The notes: a model not told the origin generated them from the letters alone. A stretch of DNA of 64,000 nt from Clostridium vincentii (GCF_002995745.1 NZ_PVXQ01000010.1:1-64000), one strand, 5' to 3'; shown: positions 42,174 through 51,763, counted from the stretch's first letter. Translations and numbers: made by a program.

Positions 42174-45100
42174 CTAAAAACTAATTTTATTTCCTTCTAA
42201 TTTAACTTTTAACTTGTACGTCCTGTAGGTTGTTTCACCAACATTACCATTTGCAAGTTCAACTTCACTTCCATCTGGTAACCGTGCAAACATTCTCCAA
42301 GAACCCCACTTTCCTACATTAGCTATAATACCTCCGCCTGCAAAGAAATCATCGCTTTGAGCAAATAATACAACACCTGCAACATCACCACTTGCTGGTA
42401 TTTGGTTACGCCAATCCCCTAAAATCTTAGAATCCATGTCTAAAGTATATGTGTTTTTAGCAATATCTATATTTTGATCTGATATTGCAAAACCATTTTG
42501 ATCTTTACCTTTATCCACCACATAGCTATCATCAGAAACATGTAAGTCCCCTGGTGTATTGTCAAAAGTTAAACCCGACTCAGGAATACTTGTTTTAGTA
42601 CTTGGAACATTATTCTCAAGAGTTACATTTTTAAATGCTGTTTGTCCCCCAAAAACATTTAATCCAAATCTTCCTGTTTCAAAATCTTGATTAGTATCAC
42701 AAACTAATTCATCATTAATCCAATACTTAATATGCTTGCCATTTACTTCTGCTCTTAATTTATATATACTATCGTCTGCTTTTGGAACTATACCGTAAAT
42801 TAAATCCTTAACTATTGGATTTCCGTCTCCATCAAGCCCTGTGAATTCAAACACCCTAAATTCACCATTTTTATTTATATTTACTATTACAGATCCTTCT
42901 TTTGGATTTGCATTTTGAGATAATAGTATAAGGCCTGCCGTATTTCCATCTGATACATCTGCATCTGCCGCGAGTGTAGATACCATTCCAATCTCATTGG
43001 TTTGTTCTGCTACTGCGAATGCATCACCCTCATCATTCCCTACATAAGCATCATCCTTCACATACCAAGTCCCATTAGTACTAAAATTAGATAAATCCTT
43101 AATAATACTACTTGGATCATTACCATAAATATTTAAATTAGCTGTTTTTTCAGCCTTTCCATCTTTAGAAACAGCAGTTAAAGTTGTACTTCCTGCTTTT
43201 ACTGTCTTAAATGTTGTCTTTATATTATCTTGGCTTACAATTTCTAAAACCTGAGCATCTGAAAATTTCCATGTAACACCTTGATCTGCTGCTTCAGGAA
43301 GTATAGCTGTATAAACAGAAAATTCCTCCCCTACAGTTTTACCTAGTTCTTCCTCACTTAATGATACTAAAACAGCTTTAGTTCCCTTAAGTTCATTATT
43401 CCAAATACCACTTAATGGATAGTAGTTAATTGTAGCTTTTGTCTTTCCGCCAAGTGAGTATACTTCGATTCCTTGACTTGAACGATTAGGGAAAACTTGA
43501 GCTGCGCCACATACCTCTCCATTATTTCCATATACTTCTACAGATGATGAATCTACAAAAATATGCAATTGAATTTTACCATCTGCTGTTTTATTTATCT
43601 TACTACTATATGCTTGTGCGAAATTAATTGGTGCTTGTCCTGATTTTGTACGATCAAGGGTTACTTCTTTAGTTTCAGTATTATACTTAACTATTGTTTC
43701 TTGATCTGCATCTTTTCCAACACGTAATTTAAATCCAAACTCAGTTGTATCTGCATCAGGTGCAAACTCTGCAACAATTTCATATTGACTTCCAGATAAA
43801 CTACTCATAACATTAGTCTGATCTGGAGAAATTGTAACATCCTCAAAAGTTGTAGGTTCTTTACGCAACGTTTCATATTCTTCGATTGGTTGTTGTATCA
43901 TACGAACTCCATCAGCTGTTTCAGCTAATTTTAATTCAGTTTGCAAAGTAAATTGTCCGTTAAATGTTTTTGTTATTGGGGCAATAGCATTACAATAATC
44001 CCAATTATTCATCCAGTTAATCATAATTCTTCGCCCATCAGGTGTACCATTTTCACCTACACCATAATAAGTTTGAGCTGCATATGAATCTTTAGAGAAA
44101 TTCATAACAAAACGTTCATCAGTATCAGGAATAAATGTCCAAATACCATCTACTTCTTTAAAATCACCAACACGATAATATCTTCCGCCTTCGCTCAATA
44201 CCCATTTGAAATTTCCAGTATCTCCAACTTCTAATTTAAATATATCTGGACATTCTGTTTGAATTTCTGGTTGCATAGCCTCTGGTTCCCAAGTCTTTAA
44301 ATCTGTTGATGAGAAGAATCTTAGTGGTCCGCCTGCAACTACCATCATCCATTCATCAGAATCTTCGTTATAGAATACTTTAGGATCTCTAAATGCCGAA
44401 TCATTTAACGGATCATCTTCTGTTGAAATAACAGGATTTCCTTCGTATTTAGTCCATGTTCTTCCATCATCTTTACTGTATGCAATACTTTGTTTTTGTT
44501 TCTCTATGCCTTCATCATTTTTATAATGTTGAGTATAGATTGCAACTAATCCGCCGCCTTCAATTCCATCAAAGAAACCACTAGTATTATCTTTATCTAC
44601 AATTGCTGATCCCGAGAAAATTGTTCCACCTTCATCTGGCTCTAAAGCAATTGATAGTTCTTCCCAATGGATTAAATCCTTACTAACTGCATGTCCCCAA
44701 TGCATTGGGCCCCATACAACGTCATCTGGATAATATTGATAGAATAAATGGTATTCACCATTAAAGTAAACCATTCCATTCGGGTCATTGGCCCATGCCT
44801 CAGCAACAGAAAAGTGATACTGTTCACGATAATCTTCTAAATAATCAGTTGTAATACCAGCATTAACATTACCAATACCATCGCTATTCCCATTGCTATT
44901 ACCATTACCATTACTATTCCCATTACTATTTCCATTACCATTACCATTACCATTACTACTTAAAAGATATAGTTTACTTGATTCTACTGTATCCCAAGAA
45001 TTTAAAGCATCTGAATTAGTGCCAGGAATTTCTAGTCTATCTAGATTTACTACTTTAGGTGGTATTATGATTTCTTCTGTATCCATATCTACACTATCAG

Positions 45101-45233
45101 TCTCCTTTTCTACTCTAACTACCTCAGTCTGTATTTTCTCCGATTTATTTAAATAATACATTGCAGAAATAGTTGTTGCTGTTATAAGCGTAAGTGCTAT
45201 TGTTATTAGTATTGTTAACTTTCTTTTGTTCAT
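42174..45233 (-). CDS. Secreted GH32 levanase/inulinase, last module cut by an amber stop
   Basis: A 1019-residue protein as read. An N-terminal signal or anchor (residues 8-27) and an acidic stretch are followed by a Gly/Asn/Ser linker (about 95-125), then the GH32 catalytic part: WANDPNG with the nucleophile Asp (near 152), FRDPKVFYN (stabiliser) and ECPDIF (acid/base Glu). The GH32 beta-sandwich, an Ig-like module (near 640-720) and two related beta-sandwich modules (about 730-880 and 890-1019) follow; the second ends too early at a TAG. The modules resemble fructan-binding CBM66-type domains. Expected role: extracellular hydrolysis of beta-fructans. The final module may be unstable unless the TAG is read through. 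Confidence 0.88.
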   Translation of the reverse strand: MNKRKLTILITIALTLITATTISAMYYLNKSEKIQTEVVRVEKETDSVDMDTEEIIIPPKVVNLDRLEIPGTNSDALNSWDTVESSKLYLLSSNGNGNGNGNSNGNSNGNGNSNGNSDGIGNVNAGITTDYLEDYREQYHFSVAEAWANDPNGMVYFNGEYHLFYQYYPDDVVWGPMHWGHAVSKDLIHWEELSIALEPDEGGTIFSGSAIVDKDNTSGFFDGIEGGGLVAIYTQHYKNDEGIEKQKQSIAYSKDDGRTWTKYEGNPVISTEDDPLNDSAFRDPKVFYNEDSDEWMMVVAGGPLRFFSSTDLKTWEPEAMQPEIQTECPDIFKLEVGDTGNFKWVLSEGGRYYRVGDFKEVDGIWTFIPDTDERFVMNFSKDSYAAQTYYGVGENGTPDGRRIMINWMNNWDYCNAIAPITKTFNGQFTLQTELKLAETADGVRMIQQPIEEYETLRKEPTTFEDVTISPDQTNVMSSLSGSQYEIVAEFAPDADTTEFGFKLRVGKDADQETIVKYNTETKEVTLDRTKSGQAPINFAQAYSSKINKTADGKIQLHIFVDSSSVEVYGNNGEVCGAAQVFPNRSSQGIEVYSLGGKTKATINYYPLSGIWNNELKGTKAVLVSLSEEELGKTVGEEFSVYTAILPEAADQGVTWKFSDAQVLEIVSQDNIKTTFKTVKAGSTTLTAVSKDGKAEKTANLNIYGNDPSSIIKDLSNFSTNGTWYVKDDAYVGNDEGDAFAVAEQTNEIGMVSTLAADADVSDGNTAGLILLSQNANPKEGSVIVNINKNGEFRVFEFTGLDGDGNPIVKDLIYGIVPKADDSIYKLRAEVNGKHIKYWINDELVCDTNQDFETGRFGLNVFGGQTAFKNVTLENNVPSTKTSIPESGLTFDNTPGDLHVSDDSYVVDKGKDQNGFAISDQNIDIAKNTYTLDMDSKILGDWRNQIPASGDVAGVVLFAQSDDFFAGGGIIANVGKWGSWRMFARLPDGSEVELANGNVGETTYRTYKLKVKLEGNKISF
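44875..44960. repeat. Hexanucleotide-type repeat coding a Gly/Asn linker
   Basis: Units ATTACC, ATTCCC and related hexamers repeat about 14 times and encode alternating Gly-Asn/Ser-Asn. Such repeats may change in number by slippage in steps of two residues. Confidence 0.85.
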
Positions 45234-45625
45234 TATATATCCCCCTTCATGTTAATTGCTTCTTACATTATTTTCATTCTAGTATAGGTTTACATTAGAT
45301 TGCTACCCTTAGGAACAAACTTAACTCTCATTATATTAATCTATATAGCAATTAGCATGCCAAGTTAGTATATCAAAGTACTTTGCTTTTTCTAAATGTT
45401 GATCTTAACGGCATACACGTGATCTTACACTTTTATTTAACATTAAAAATTCTCTTTCTAAATATTTTTAATATACTTCAGATAATAGTATCAATACACT
45501 GACAACATATTTTAATACACTCACTTTATGATTTTTATCTATTTCACCAAGTTTATTGTGTTTTTTAGTATCCATTAAAAGAAAAAAGCACAACTATAAT
45601 AAAACATTATAGAGTGCTCTTAATA
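45234..45625 (-). other. Intergenic region upstream of the GH32 gene
   Basis: About 390 bases without a gene. It holds the terminator of the GGDEF gene (45587-45618). The GH32 promoter must be here; I see no consensus hexamers or recognisable sac antiterminator target. Confidence 0.5.
45587..45618 (-). terminator. Terminator of the GGDEF gene
   Basis: Arms AGCAC(A)ACTATAAT and ATTATAG(A)GTGCT, loop AAAAC, followed on the minus strand by a T run. Confidence 0.8.
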
Positions 45626-46705
45626 TTATTGTTTATTGCCGTAATAAGTAACTTTATTTTTACCTGATTCTTTACTTTGATATAGTAATATATCAGCTTC
45701 ATTTATAATTTCACTAACAGTATCTCCATCTTCAGGATAATAGCCAATTCCAAAACTTGCAGTTATTATTTTTGAATCCTCTCCGTTATCAATAACATTA
45801 CCTGATATACTCTGTCTGATGGCTTCTATTTTATCATATACCTCTTTTTTATCTTTGAAACTATCAATATAAAATATAAATTCTTCTCCACCATATCTTG
45901 CTAATACATCTCCATCTACTAAGAGCTTTCGAATAGCTTGATTAGTTTCAATTAAAGTCTGATCTCCAAATTGATGTCCATAATCATCATTTATCTTTTT
46001 AAAATCATCTAAATCCATCATAACTACTGCATACCGCTTATCAGGATTAGCAAGTGCTTTATCTTCAACTTTTTCAAAGAAATATCTTCTATTATAAATT
46101 CCAAGTAGAGGATCTTTCTTAGAAGCTTCATGTAGTTCTCTATACAATATTGCATTTTCAATGCATATTGCTATTTGACTGGCAATGGATTTTAAAAATC
46201 TCTTATGCTCTTTATCTAAAAAATTATATAACTGATGCTCTACTAGTATAAATCCAAAAGATTTATCTCTAATTTGTATAGGCATAGCCATTACTGAGCA
46301 AATTTTAACATTCAAACATTTGTAATCTCTGATTCCATCTAAAGAATTAATTAGATATTCTTTTCCTAATTGAATATAAACCTTCTCTTGACTTGTTAAT
46401 TCAACTTTTTTATTCTTTACATTAGTTGCTTTTATTACAAGTTCTCCATCTTCCTCAAGAAATATAGTTGAATAAGCAACACCAAGCAATCCTAATACCA
46501 TATCATTTATCATGGATATAAGATTTTCATCACTTAAAAATGAATTAATATACTTGCTTATTTCAACTATGTTAGCTAGCACATTAATATCTTTTTCCAA
46601 TTTCATATTTTTTTTAGATAAAGTTTGCATTTGCATTTCTGTTTTTCTTTGGTATTTTTCAAATTCCTCTTTAATTTCATCATTTCCCAATCCAGAATCT
46701 TGCAT
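45626..46705 (-). CDS. Diguanylate cyclase with GAF domain
   Basis: A 359-residue cytoplasmic protein from the ATG at 46703-46705, preceded by GGTGGGAG; upstream in-frame starts have no such site. A coiled coil (residues about 15-50) leads to a GAF sensor domain (about 55-195) and a GGDEF domain (about 200-355). The active site reads RYGGEEF, which allows cyclase activity. The RxxD inhibitory site normally five residues before GGEEF is VDGD here, so product feedback at that site is probably missing. It makes c-di-GMP in response to an unknown signal; the PilZ protein at 9.1 kb may be one of its targets. Confidence 0.88.
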   Translation of the reverse strand: MQDSGLGNDEIKEEFEKYQRKTEMQMQTLSKKNMKLEKDINVLANIVEISKYINSFLSDENLISMINDMVLGLLGVAYSTIFLEEDGELVIKATNVKNKKVELTSQEKVYIQLGKEYLINSLDGIRDYKCLNVKICSVMAMPIQIRDKSFGFILVEHQLYNFLDKEHKRFLKSIASQIAICIENAILYRELHEASKKDPLLGIYNRRYFFEKVEDKALANPDKRYAVVMMDLDDFKKINDDYGHQFGDQTLIETNQAIRKLLVDGDVLARYGGEEFIFYIDSFKDKKEVYDKIEAIRQSISGNVIDNGEDSKIITASFGIGYYPEDGDTVSEIINEADILLYQSKESGKNKVTYYGNKQ

Positions 46706-46831
46706 TTTCTCCCACCTTACTTTGTATAGAATTAACCCAAACCATAATTTTATAACTACTTCTATAATAAACCATTTTATAAAGTATATCAATAATTTAG
46801 GATAAATTTGAGTCCTTATTTTTCTATACTA

Positions 46832-47947
46832 CTATAAGCTGTCTATTGCTAAATTACTTCCGTCTATAATAAGGTTAACTTCTGTCTCAAGTATGGTTTT
46901 AGATAGTATTTTCTCTTTATTTAAAGAAGGATATTTTTCTTCAATTAATCTGTTTACCCCTAAAATATCTATTTCCTTTTCTTTATATCTTTGAAAAAAT
47001 TCCTCTTCATATTTTTTAAGCTTCCATTCTTCATTAACTTTAATAGTCTCCAAAGCAGCTTGTGTCATCTCCAGATTCCCTTGAATCTCACCTATAGATA
47101 ATTTAATATTCAGTTTCTTTTTTAAAAGAATATCCTCACCCTGAACTAATATCTCACTCTTATTATTACCATTTAAGATATCTAAAGTAATAAGCTTACT
47201 AGCATCATTAGGATTTGCTACTTGAAAAGTTCCACCCTTAACTCTATTTTTTAATATGTTATATGTAAGAGCATCCTTTTGCTCTAGTTTATCAACCATA
47301 TGGTTATCCTTCATTATCACTCCACCATTTAGTTCTACTTTGTTTGCAATCCCCTCTGATTTTAATTCTATAGCACTCATAAGACTTATACTGCTTTCAT
47401 TTTGACTATTAGTTACATAATCATTTACATTAGTTTTTATTACTGTTCCGTTATGTTTATTATTCTCTACTAACTGATCCAAGTATAATCCTAAATATTC
47501 TTCCTCATCATTAGTAGTTTTTAATAAATCATCAATTTCCCCAAAATATACAAACATATAAGGATCAAGACCAAATTCCTGATGATTATTTATTAGATCC
47601 ATATGATTTTTTACACCATTTTTAGCTACTTGCTCTGAAAATATATAAGCTCTAACTTGGCTAAAATTAATAACATTACTTGAAGATACATTAATGTTTC
47701 GAATTGCTTCAAGTGCTGTTTTTCCAGTCCCCGTTAACATTATTCGTTTACCCTTATCAGAACTTTCATTAGCATCTCTATAAGGGCGGACAGAATCCAA
47801 ATAAACTATTATATTATCATAGTCATCTTTATCAAAAATAATAGATGTTGCAAAGGTTATTCTATTTATTTCTGTATAATTAAAACATCCCCCTAGCGGC
47901 AATATTAATAACACGACTAATAAAATACTAGCTACTCTTTTCTTCAT
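46832..47947 (-). CDS. Spore germination lipoprotein, GerC family
   Basis: A 371-residue protein from the ATG at 47945-47947 (GGAGGAGG in front), inside the end of the GerA-family gene by 20 bases. The lipobox is LPLGGC with the lipidated Cys near residue 22. The fold is of the Ger(x)C family (FNYTEINRITFATSIIFD, the C-terminal KxxWEE-like region near the end). It forms a germinant receptor at the spore inner membrane with the GerA and GerB subunits encoded next to it. Confidence 0.92.
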   Translation of the reverse strand: MKKRVASILLVVLLILPLGGCFNYTEINRITFATSIIFDKDDYDNIIVYLDSVRPYRDANESSDKGKRIMLTGTGKTALEAIRNINVSSSNVINFSQVRAYIFSEQVAKNGVKNHMDLINNHQEFGLDPYMFVYFGEIDDLLKTTNDEEEYLGLYLDQLVENNKHNGTVIKTNVNDYVTNSQNESSISLMSAIELKSEGIANKVELNGGVIMKDNHMVDKLEQKDALTYNILKNRVKGGTFQVANPNDASKLITLDILNGNNKSEILVQGEDILLKKKLNIKLSIGEIQGNLEMTQAALETIKVNEEWKLKKYEEEFFQRYKEKEIDILGVNRLIEEKYPSLNKEKILSKTILETEVNLIIDGSNLAIDSL

Positions 47948-49349
47948 TATTATCCTCCTCCCCATTTCCTATAAACTTTTTAGATATCCTTCTTAAGTCA
48001 CCCCTAAATAATATATCCTTGAAATTATAGATAGCTGTACTTCCAATTGGGAAAAGATATGAATATCCTCCTGTCTCAAGCTCTCCTAATTTTACAATGA
48101 GGATAATAGAACTAATAAGGAATCCAGGAAGTCCAAAAAGCGAACTAACTATAGTTATAATCATTGACCATATAGACATAGCTCCATATACTTTTGGAAT
48201 TAAGAAATAACTTAAGGTACTAGCGGCAACTACTATAATAGTTGTTCTAGATGCTATCCCTGCGCCCACAACAGCATCTCCTAATATCAATGCTGCAACT
48301 ATACTCATAGCTCCCCCAATAGGCTGTGGAAGCCTAAGACCCGCCTCCTTTATTAATTGAAAGGCTAATATCATCATTATCACTTCTACAATAGTTGGCA
48401 ACGGTACCCCAGCCCTTGATACAGCTAATCGAAATACAAAAAGTGATGGAATCAGAGAAAAATGATGAGTTATTACTGCAACATATATACCAGGTAAAAA
48501 TGTTGCTATAAAAAATGCAACCCATCGTAGAACCCTAGTTAAACTAGAGAAATATTTATTAACATAATAATCATCTGGAGCTTGGAAATTTTCTAAAAAG
48601 AAATATGGTACAGTTATTACAAATGGTGTTCCATCCACCATTACAGCAACTCTACCCTCTAAGATTTTTGAAGCTACCTCATCAGGTTTTTCTGTATAAC
48701 CTATAGTATCAAAAACAGATTTTTGGCCTCTAAGTTCCTCTTCAATGTAATTTGTATCTAAAAGAAATTTTATATCTAGATTACTTATAGTATCCCTTAT
48801 TTGCGATACTAAAGAATCCGGAGCCGTACCTTTAATATAGCAAATACATACAACCGTCTTACTCTTTTTTCCTACTACTAAGGGTTCGAATTTTAAATCT
48901 GAATTCTTTATTTTACGTCGTATAAGAGAAATATTATCTACAAACAGTTCTGTAAAACCTTCCCTTGGCCCCTTAACAACAGCTTCTGTAACAGGTATAG
49001 ATACAGATCTTCTAACAAAACCCTTAACTTCACAGAAAATTATTTTATCATGGTCTTTAAATAGTAGGACTACGTCTCCAGCCAGAATATGAGAAATAGC
49101 ATCCTCTAAATCTTTAGCATAATCTGCAATATTAATATCTAAAACGTTAGTAATTATGTCCTCGATACCCGTGCATTCAAATTCTTTTTTCTTTAGAGGT
49201 GTGACTATATATTCACTAATGAATTGAGTACTACACAAATCATCTACAAATACTAAAGTACAGGTTCCTAAGCTAGTCATTATTTCTCTATACTTTACGT
49301 CAAAAGCATTTTCAAATCTCTTTTTTACATAATTAACATTATTATTCAT
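47928..49349 (-). CDS. Spore germination protein, GerA family
   Basis: A 473-residue protein with a large hydrophilic N-terminal half and four to five membrane segments in the C-terminal half. Family motifs include EAVVKGPREGFTE (near residue 140), RDTISNLDI and the conserved EGRVAVMVDGTPFVITVPY (cut to EGRVAVMVDGTPF) near residue 238. Together with GerB and GerC it recognises germinants such as amino acids or sugars. The gene overlaps the GerC gene and diverges from the GerB gene. Confidence 0.93.
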   Translation of the reverse strand: MNNNVNYVKKRFENAFDVKYREIMTSLGTCTLVFVDDLCSTQFISEYIVTPLKKKEFECTGIEDIITNVLDINIADYAKDLEDAISHILAGDVVLLFKDHDKIIFCEVKGFVRRSVSIPVTEAVVKGPREGFTELFVDNISLIRRKIKNSDLKFEPLVVGKKSKTVVCICYIKGTAPDSLVSQIRDTISNLDIKFLLDTNYIEEELRGQKSVFDTIGYTEKPDEVASKILEGRVAVMVDGTPFVITVPYFFLENFQAPDDYYVNKYFSSLTRVLRWVAFFIATFLPGIYVAVITHHFSLIPSLFVFRLAVSRAGVPLPTIVEVIMMILAFQLIKEAGLRLPQPIGGAMSIVAALILGDAVVGAGIASRTTIIVVAASTLSYFLIPKVYGAMSIWSMIITIVSSLFGLPGFLISSIILIVKLGELETGGYSYLFPIGSTAIYNFKDILFRGDLRRISKKFIGNGEEDNNEEKSS

Positions 49350-49440
49350 TAAACATCACCCAAATATATTATCTCTCCAGGAAGGTTTAATATTCTCTTT
49401 TTTGCTAATACTAATATTAAATTAATTAAGGAGGATTTTT

Positions 49441-50535
49441 ATGAACAAGTTATCTTCAAGACATTTTATGTTTTTTATTATAGCTACAAGTACTATAGCC
49501 CTAAGAAGTTATTCTTCTATTTTCATCAATTATGGGGGAAGGGATACATGGTTAATTTCACTTTTTGCATCCTTAATTATATTTTTCTACTTTACATTTC
49601 TACTTTATGTATTTAGAAAAACTAATATTTACAACATAACTGAAATTTTTTCTAAGGTTCTTCCAAAAAGAGCTAATAATATTTTAATTTTTATATTTTC
49701 CATAGGATTATTTCTATCCGCCATAGAATCTGCATCCGTTAATGCAAACTCTATACATACAAATTATTTTCTCTCCACCCCGACTTGGTATTGCTTATTA
49801 TTTATTATAATACCAGCAGGTTATGTTCTACTTAAGAAGTTTAACTCCATACTTGTTTTGGTTATTATTATAGGAACCATTACTTTAATTGGGGATATTA
49901 TTTTAATAGCGCTACTACTTAAATTCTTAGACTTTAACTATTTACTTCCCATCATGGAGAATGGTATGACAAATGATAAATGGCTTTGCCTTTTAGAAAT
50001 CATTGGATCTTTCTCCTCAATTGTTATAGCTTTGCCTTATTTAATATATTTAGATAAAAAAGAATCTCTTCTAAAACATAATAGCCTTGCAATAACCATA
50101 AGCTGCATACTAATTACCATTTCCTTTATATCAGCAATAGCATTTTTCAGCCCTGATCGGGCTGGTAAAATATTTTATCCTGGTTACATAGAATCTCAAA
50201 GGGTACAGATTGCAGGTTTCTTTGAATTTGGTGAATTGTTTTATATATTTAGAAGTGTTTGTCTATGGTTTATTAAATATATTTTATCTTCCTATGGGAT
50301 ATTGTTATTATATAAAGATAAAATCAAGAAACAAAAATCATTTGTAATTTTTTATAGTTTAGCACTTTTTATTGCATCATTTATAGTAACTCAGAATCAA
50401 TATTTTCTCTTTTACTTCCTTAGGTTGTTCCAATTAACTAATTTAGTCTTTTTTATTGCAATTCCACTTGTAATCTTTATTATATTTTATTTTGGTAAAT
50501 ACAATAAAAAGGTTACAAAGAAAATTATTCCTTAA
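49441..50535 (+). CDS. Spore germination permease, GerB family
   Basis: A 364-residue integral membrane protein with about ten segments, of the endospore germination permease family (APC superfamily). It begins KLSSRHFMFFIIATSTIAL, a typical first segment. It lies back to back with the GerA/GerC pair, a 91-base gap apart; usually all three run in one operon, so this is a split arrangement with a bidirectional control region. AAGGAGG precedes the ATG. Confidence 0.9.
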   Translation: MNKLSSRHFMFFIIATSTIALRSYSSIFINYGGRDTWLISLFASLIIFFYFTFLLYVFRKTNIYNITEIFSKVLPKRANNILIFIFSIGLFLSAIESASVNANSIHTNYFLSTPTWYCLLFIIIPAGYVLLKKFNSILVLVIIIGTITLIGDIILIALLLKFLDFNYLLPIMENGMTNDKWLCLLEIIGSFSSIVIALPYLIYLDKKESLLKHNSLAITISCILITISFISAIAFFSPDRAGKIFYPGYIESQRVQIAGFFEFGELFYIFRSVCLWFIKYILSSYGILLLYKDKIKKQKSFVIFYSLALFIASFIVTQNQYFLFYFLRLFQLTNLVFFIAIPLVIFIIFYFGKYNKKVTKKIIP

Positions 50536-50540
50536 TTGAT

Positions 50541-50590
50541 TTATTATAGCAGATAAATTGTATCATTCCTCCATCTATCTGCTATAATAA
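50541..50590. other. 15-bp inverted repeat after the GerB gene
   Basis: TTATTATAGCAGATA and its exact complement flank 20 bases. No T run follows on either strand, so it is a poor terminator. It may be an RNA hairpin or a paired operator for the small zinc protein gene that follows. Confidence 0.55.
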
Positions 50591-50695
50591 TAGAAACTGG
50601 TAATTCTCTATGATACTAATACTTCCCTTAAATTTCAGGTGAGGTTAGAGTTATCAAAGTCAATTTACCCTATGATTTTTAAGGAGGTAATTTCA

Positions 50696-50857
50696 ATGGA
50701 AGACAAAACAATAATTTGTAAAGACTGTGGACAGGAATTTTTATTCACTATAGGTGAACAAGAATTCTTTAAAGAAAAGGGATTTGAAAACGATCCCGTT
50801 AGATGCCCAGCCTGCAGAAAAGCAAGAAAAGCTGAAAGAATGAACGATAGAAGATAA
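50696..50857 (+). CDS. Small zinc-ribbon protein
   Basis: A 53-residue protein from the ATG at 50696, which follows AAGGAGG; the longer upstream reading has no ribosome binding site. Two Cys pairs (CKDCGQEF, near residue 8, and CPACRKAR, near residue 38) form a zinc ribbon typical of the small probable zinc-binding (zinc-ribbon) proteins of clostridia. The C-terminus is basic. The role is unknown; RNA or DNA contact is possible. Repeat copy B begins just after its stop. Confidence 0.8.
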   Translation: MEDKTIICKDCGQEFLFTIGEQEFFKEKGFENDPVRCPACRKARKAERMNDRR

Positions 50858-50859
50858 TA

Positions 50860-51095
50860 TGCTCCCTTCGGTGAATTGATAGTTATGGATAAAGCTCCAA
50901 GGAGAAAGTTCAATAATCAAAATCATAGATTTTGATTTTCACTTTTCCTCAAGGGATTTCAAAAAATTACGCAAAAAAGTTTAAGGACACGAATCAAAGA
51001 TTCGTGTCCTTAAGCTTTCAACTTTCAACTCTCAACTTTCAACTCTCAACTTTCAACTCTCAACTTTCAACTCTCAACTTTCAACTCCCCAAAGG
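50860..51095. repeat. Dispersed repeat element, copy B
   Basis: Between convergent genes, this copy has CCCTTCGGTGAATTGATAG, GTTATGGATAAA, and the core AAGGACACGAATC with its complement, in the same order as copy A (21034-21253). Its right end is five tandem copies of a 14-base unit (CTTTCAACTCTCAA). It runs up to the stop codon of the ECF gene. Confidence 0.85.
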
Positions 51096-51098
51096 GGG

Positions 51099-51656
51099 TT
51101 AATTTCCTGCTTTCTTTTGAGCAGATAATATAATAGCACTTAAAGGAACAGCAATAACTATTCCAGTTACAACTTGAATAATATTACCTACAATATCCTT
51201 AGCAGCATAGGCTAATCCTTGGATCAACCCTATCTTTTCTGTTAAAAGCCCTGCAAGGATTGTTCCTGCTATAAAATAGCCTATGATCATAAATATTCCC
51301 CCTGCAATAAATGCTATTATATATTCTTTCTTAAAATTTTCAAATGCATTTTCTCCACCTATCTTTTCAATTATAGCCCCAACAATATAAGCCATTATCC
51401 CCTTAATTACAAAAGTAAATGGAGCCCATATAACATATCCACCTAAAATATCCACTAAAAGCATTCCAAATGCACTAGCAACAGCGCCCCTCTTTTTACC
51501 AAGTACTACAACTGATAGAAACACCATGGAATCCCCAATATGTACAAAACCTCCAACTGATGGAACTTTAATTATACTTCCTGCTAAATAAACTAAAGCA
51601 ATCATTAATGCCATAATGACTAAGTCCTTTGTTGATAATCTCTTTTTTTCTTCCAT
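51099..51656 (-). CDS. ECF transporter S component, substrate unknown
   Basis: A 185-residue membrane protein with six hydrophobic segments. Features of the ECF S-component family: KDLVIMALMIALVYLAG in the first helix (energising-module contact with small residues) and VHIGDSMVF near residue 37. The closest relatives would import a vitamin precursor (thiamine, pyridoxine or similar), which cannot be decided here. Energy-coupling A and T proteins must be encoded elsewhere. Its promoter leaves a leader of about 25 bases, too short for a riboswitch. Confidence 0.85.
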   Translation of the reverse strand: MEEKKRLSTKDLVIMALMIALVYLAGSIIKVPSVGGFVHIGDSMVFLSVVVLGKKRGAVASAFGMLLVDILGGYVIWAPFTFVIKGIMAYIVGAIIEKIGGENAFENFKKEYIIAFIAGGIFMIIGYFIAGTILAGLLTEKIGLIQGLAYAAKDIVGNIIQVVTGIVIAVPLSAIILSAQKKAGN

Positions 51657-51687
51657 TTCTTTTTGCCCCCTTTAATTTTATATAATT

Positions 51688-51716
51688 ATTATATTCTGCC
51701 ATAATATATTGTGCAA
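51688..51716 (-). promoter_or_regulatory. Promoter of the ECF S component
   Basis: TTGCAC (51711-51716), 17 bases, TATAAT (51688-51693) on the minus strand. Confidence 0.7.
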
Positions 51717-51763
51717 ATGTATCGATACTTATCCCATTGTATTTTTTAATTTCAGTCATTTAA

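Noticed and set aside
42174-42176. Pyrrolysine or recoded TAG
   Set aside because: No stem-loop insertion element, pyl gene or methylamine methyltransferase is visible; a TGG-to-TAG mutation is simpler. TAG is used as a normal stop elsewhere in the window.
51657-51763. Riboswitch (FMN/TPP) for the ECF S component
   Set aside because: The promoter at 51688-51716 leaves only about 25 bases of leader.
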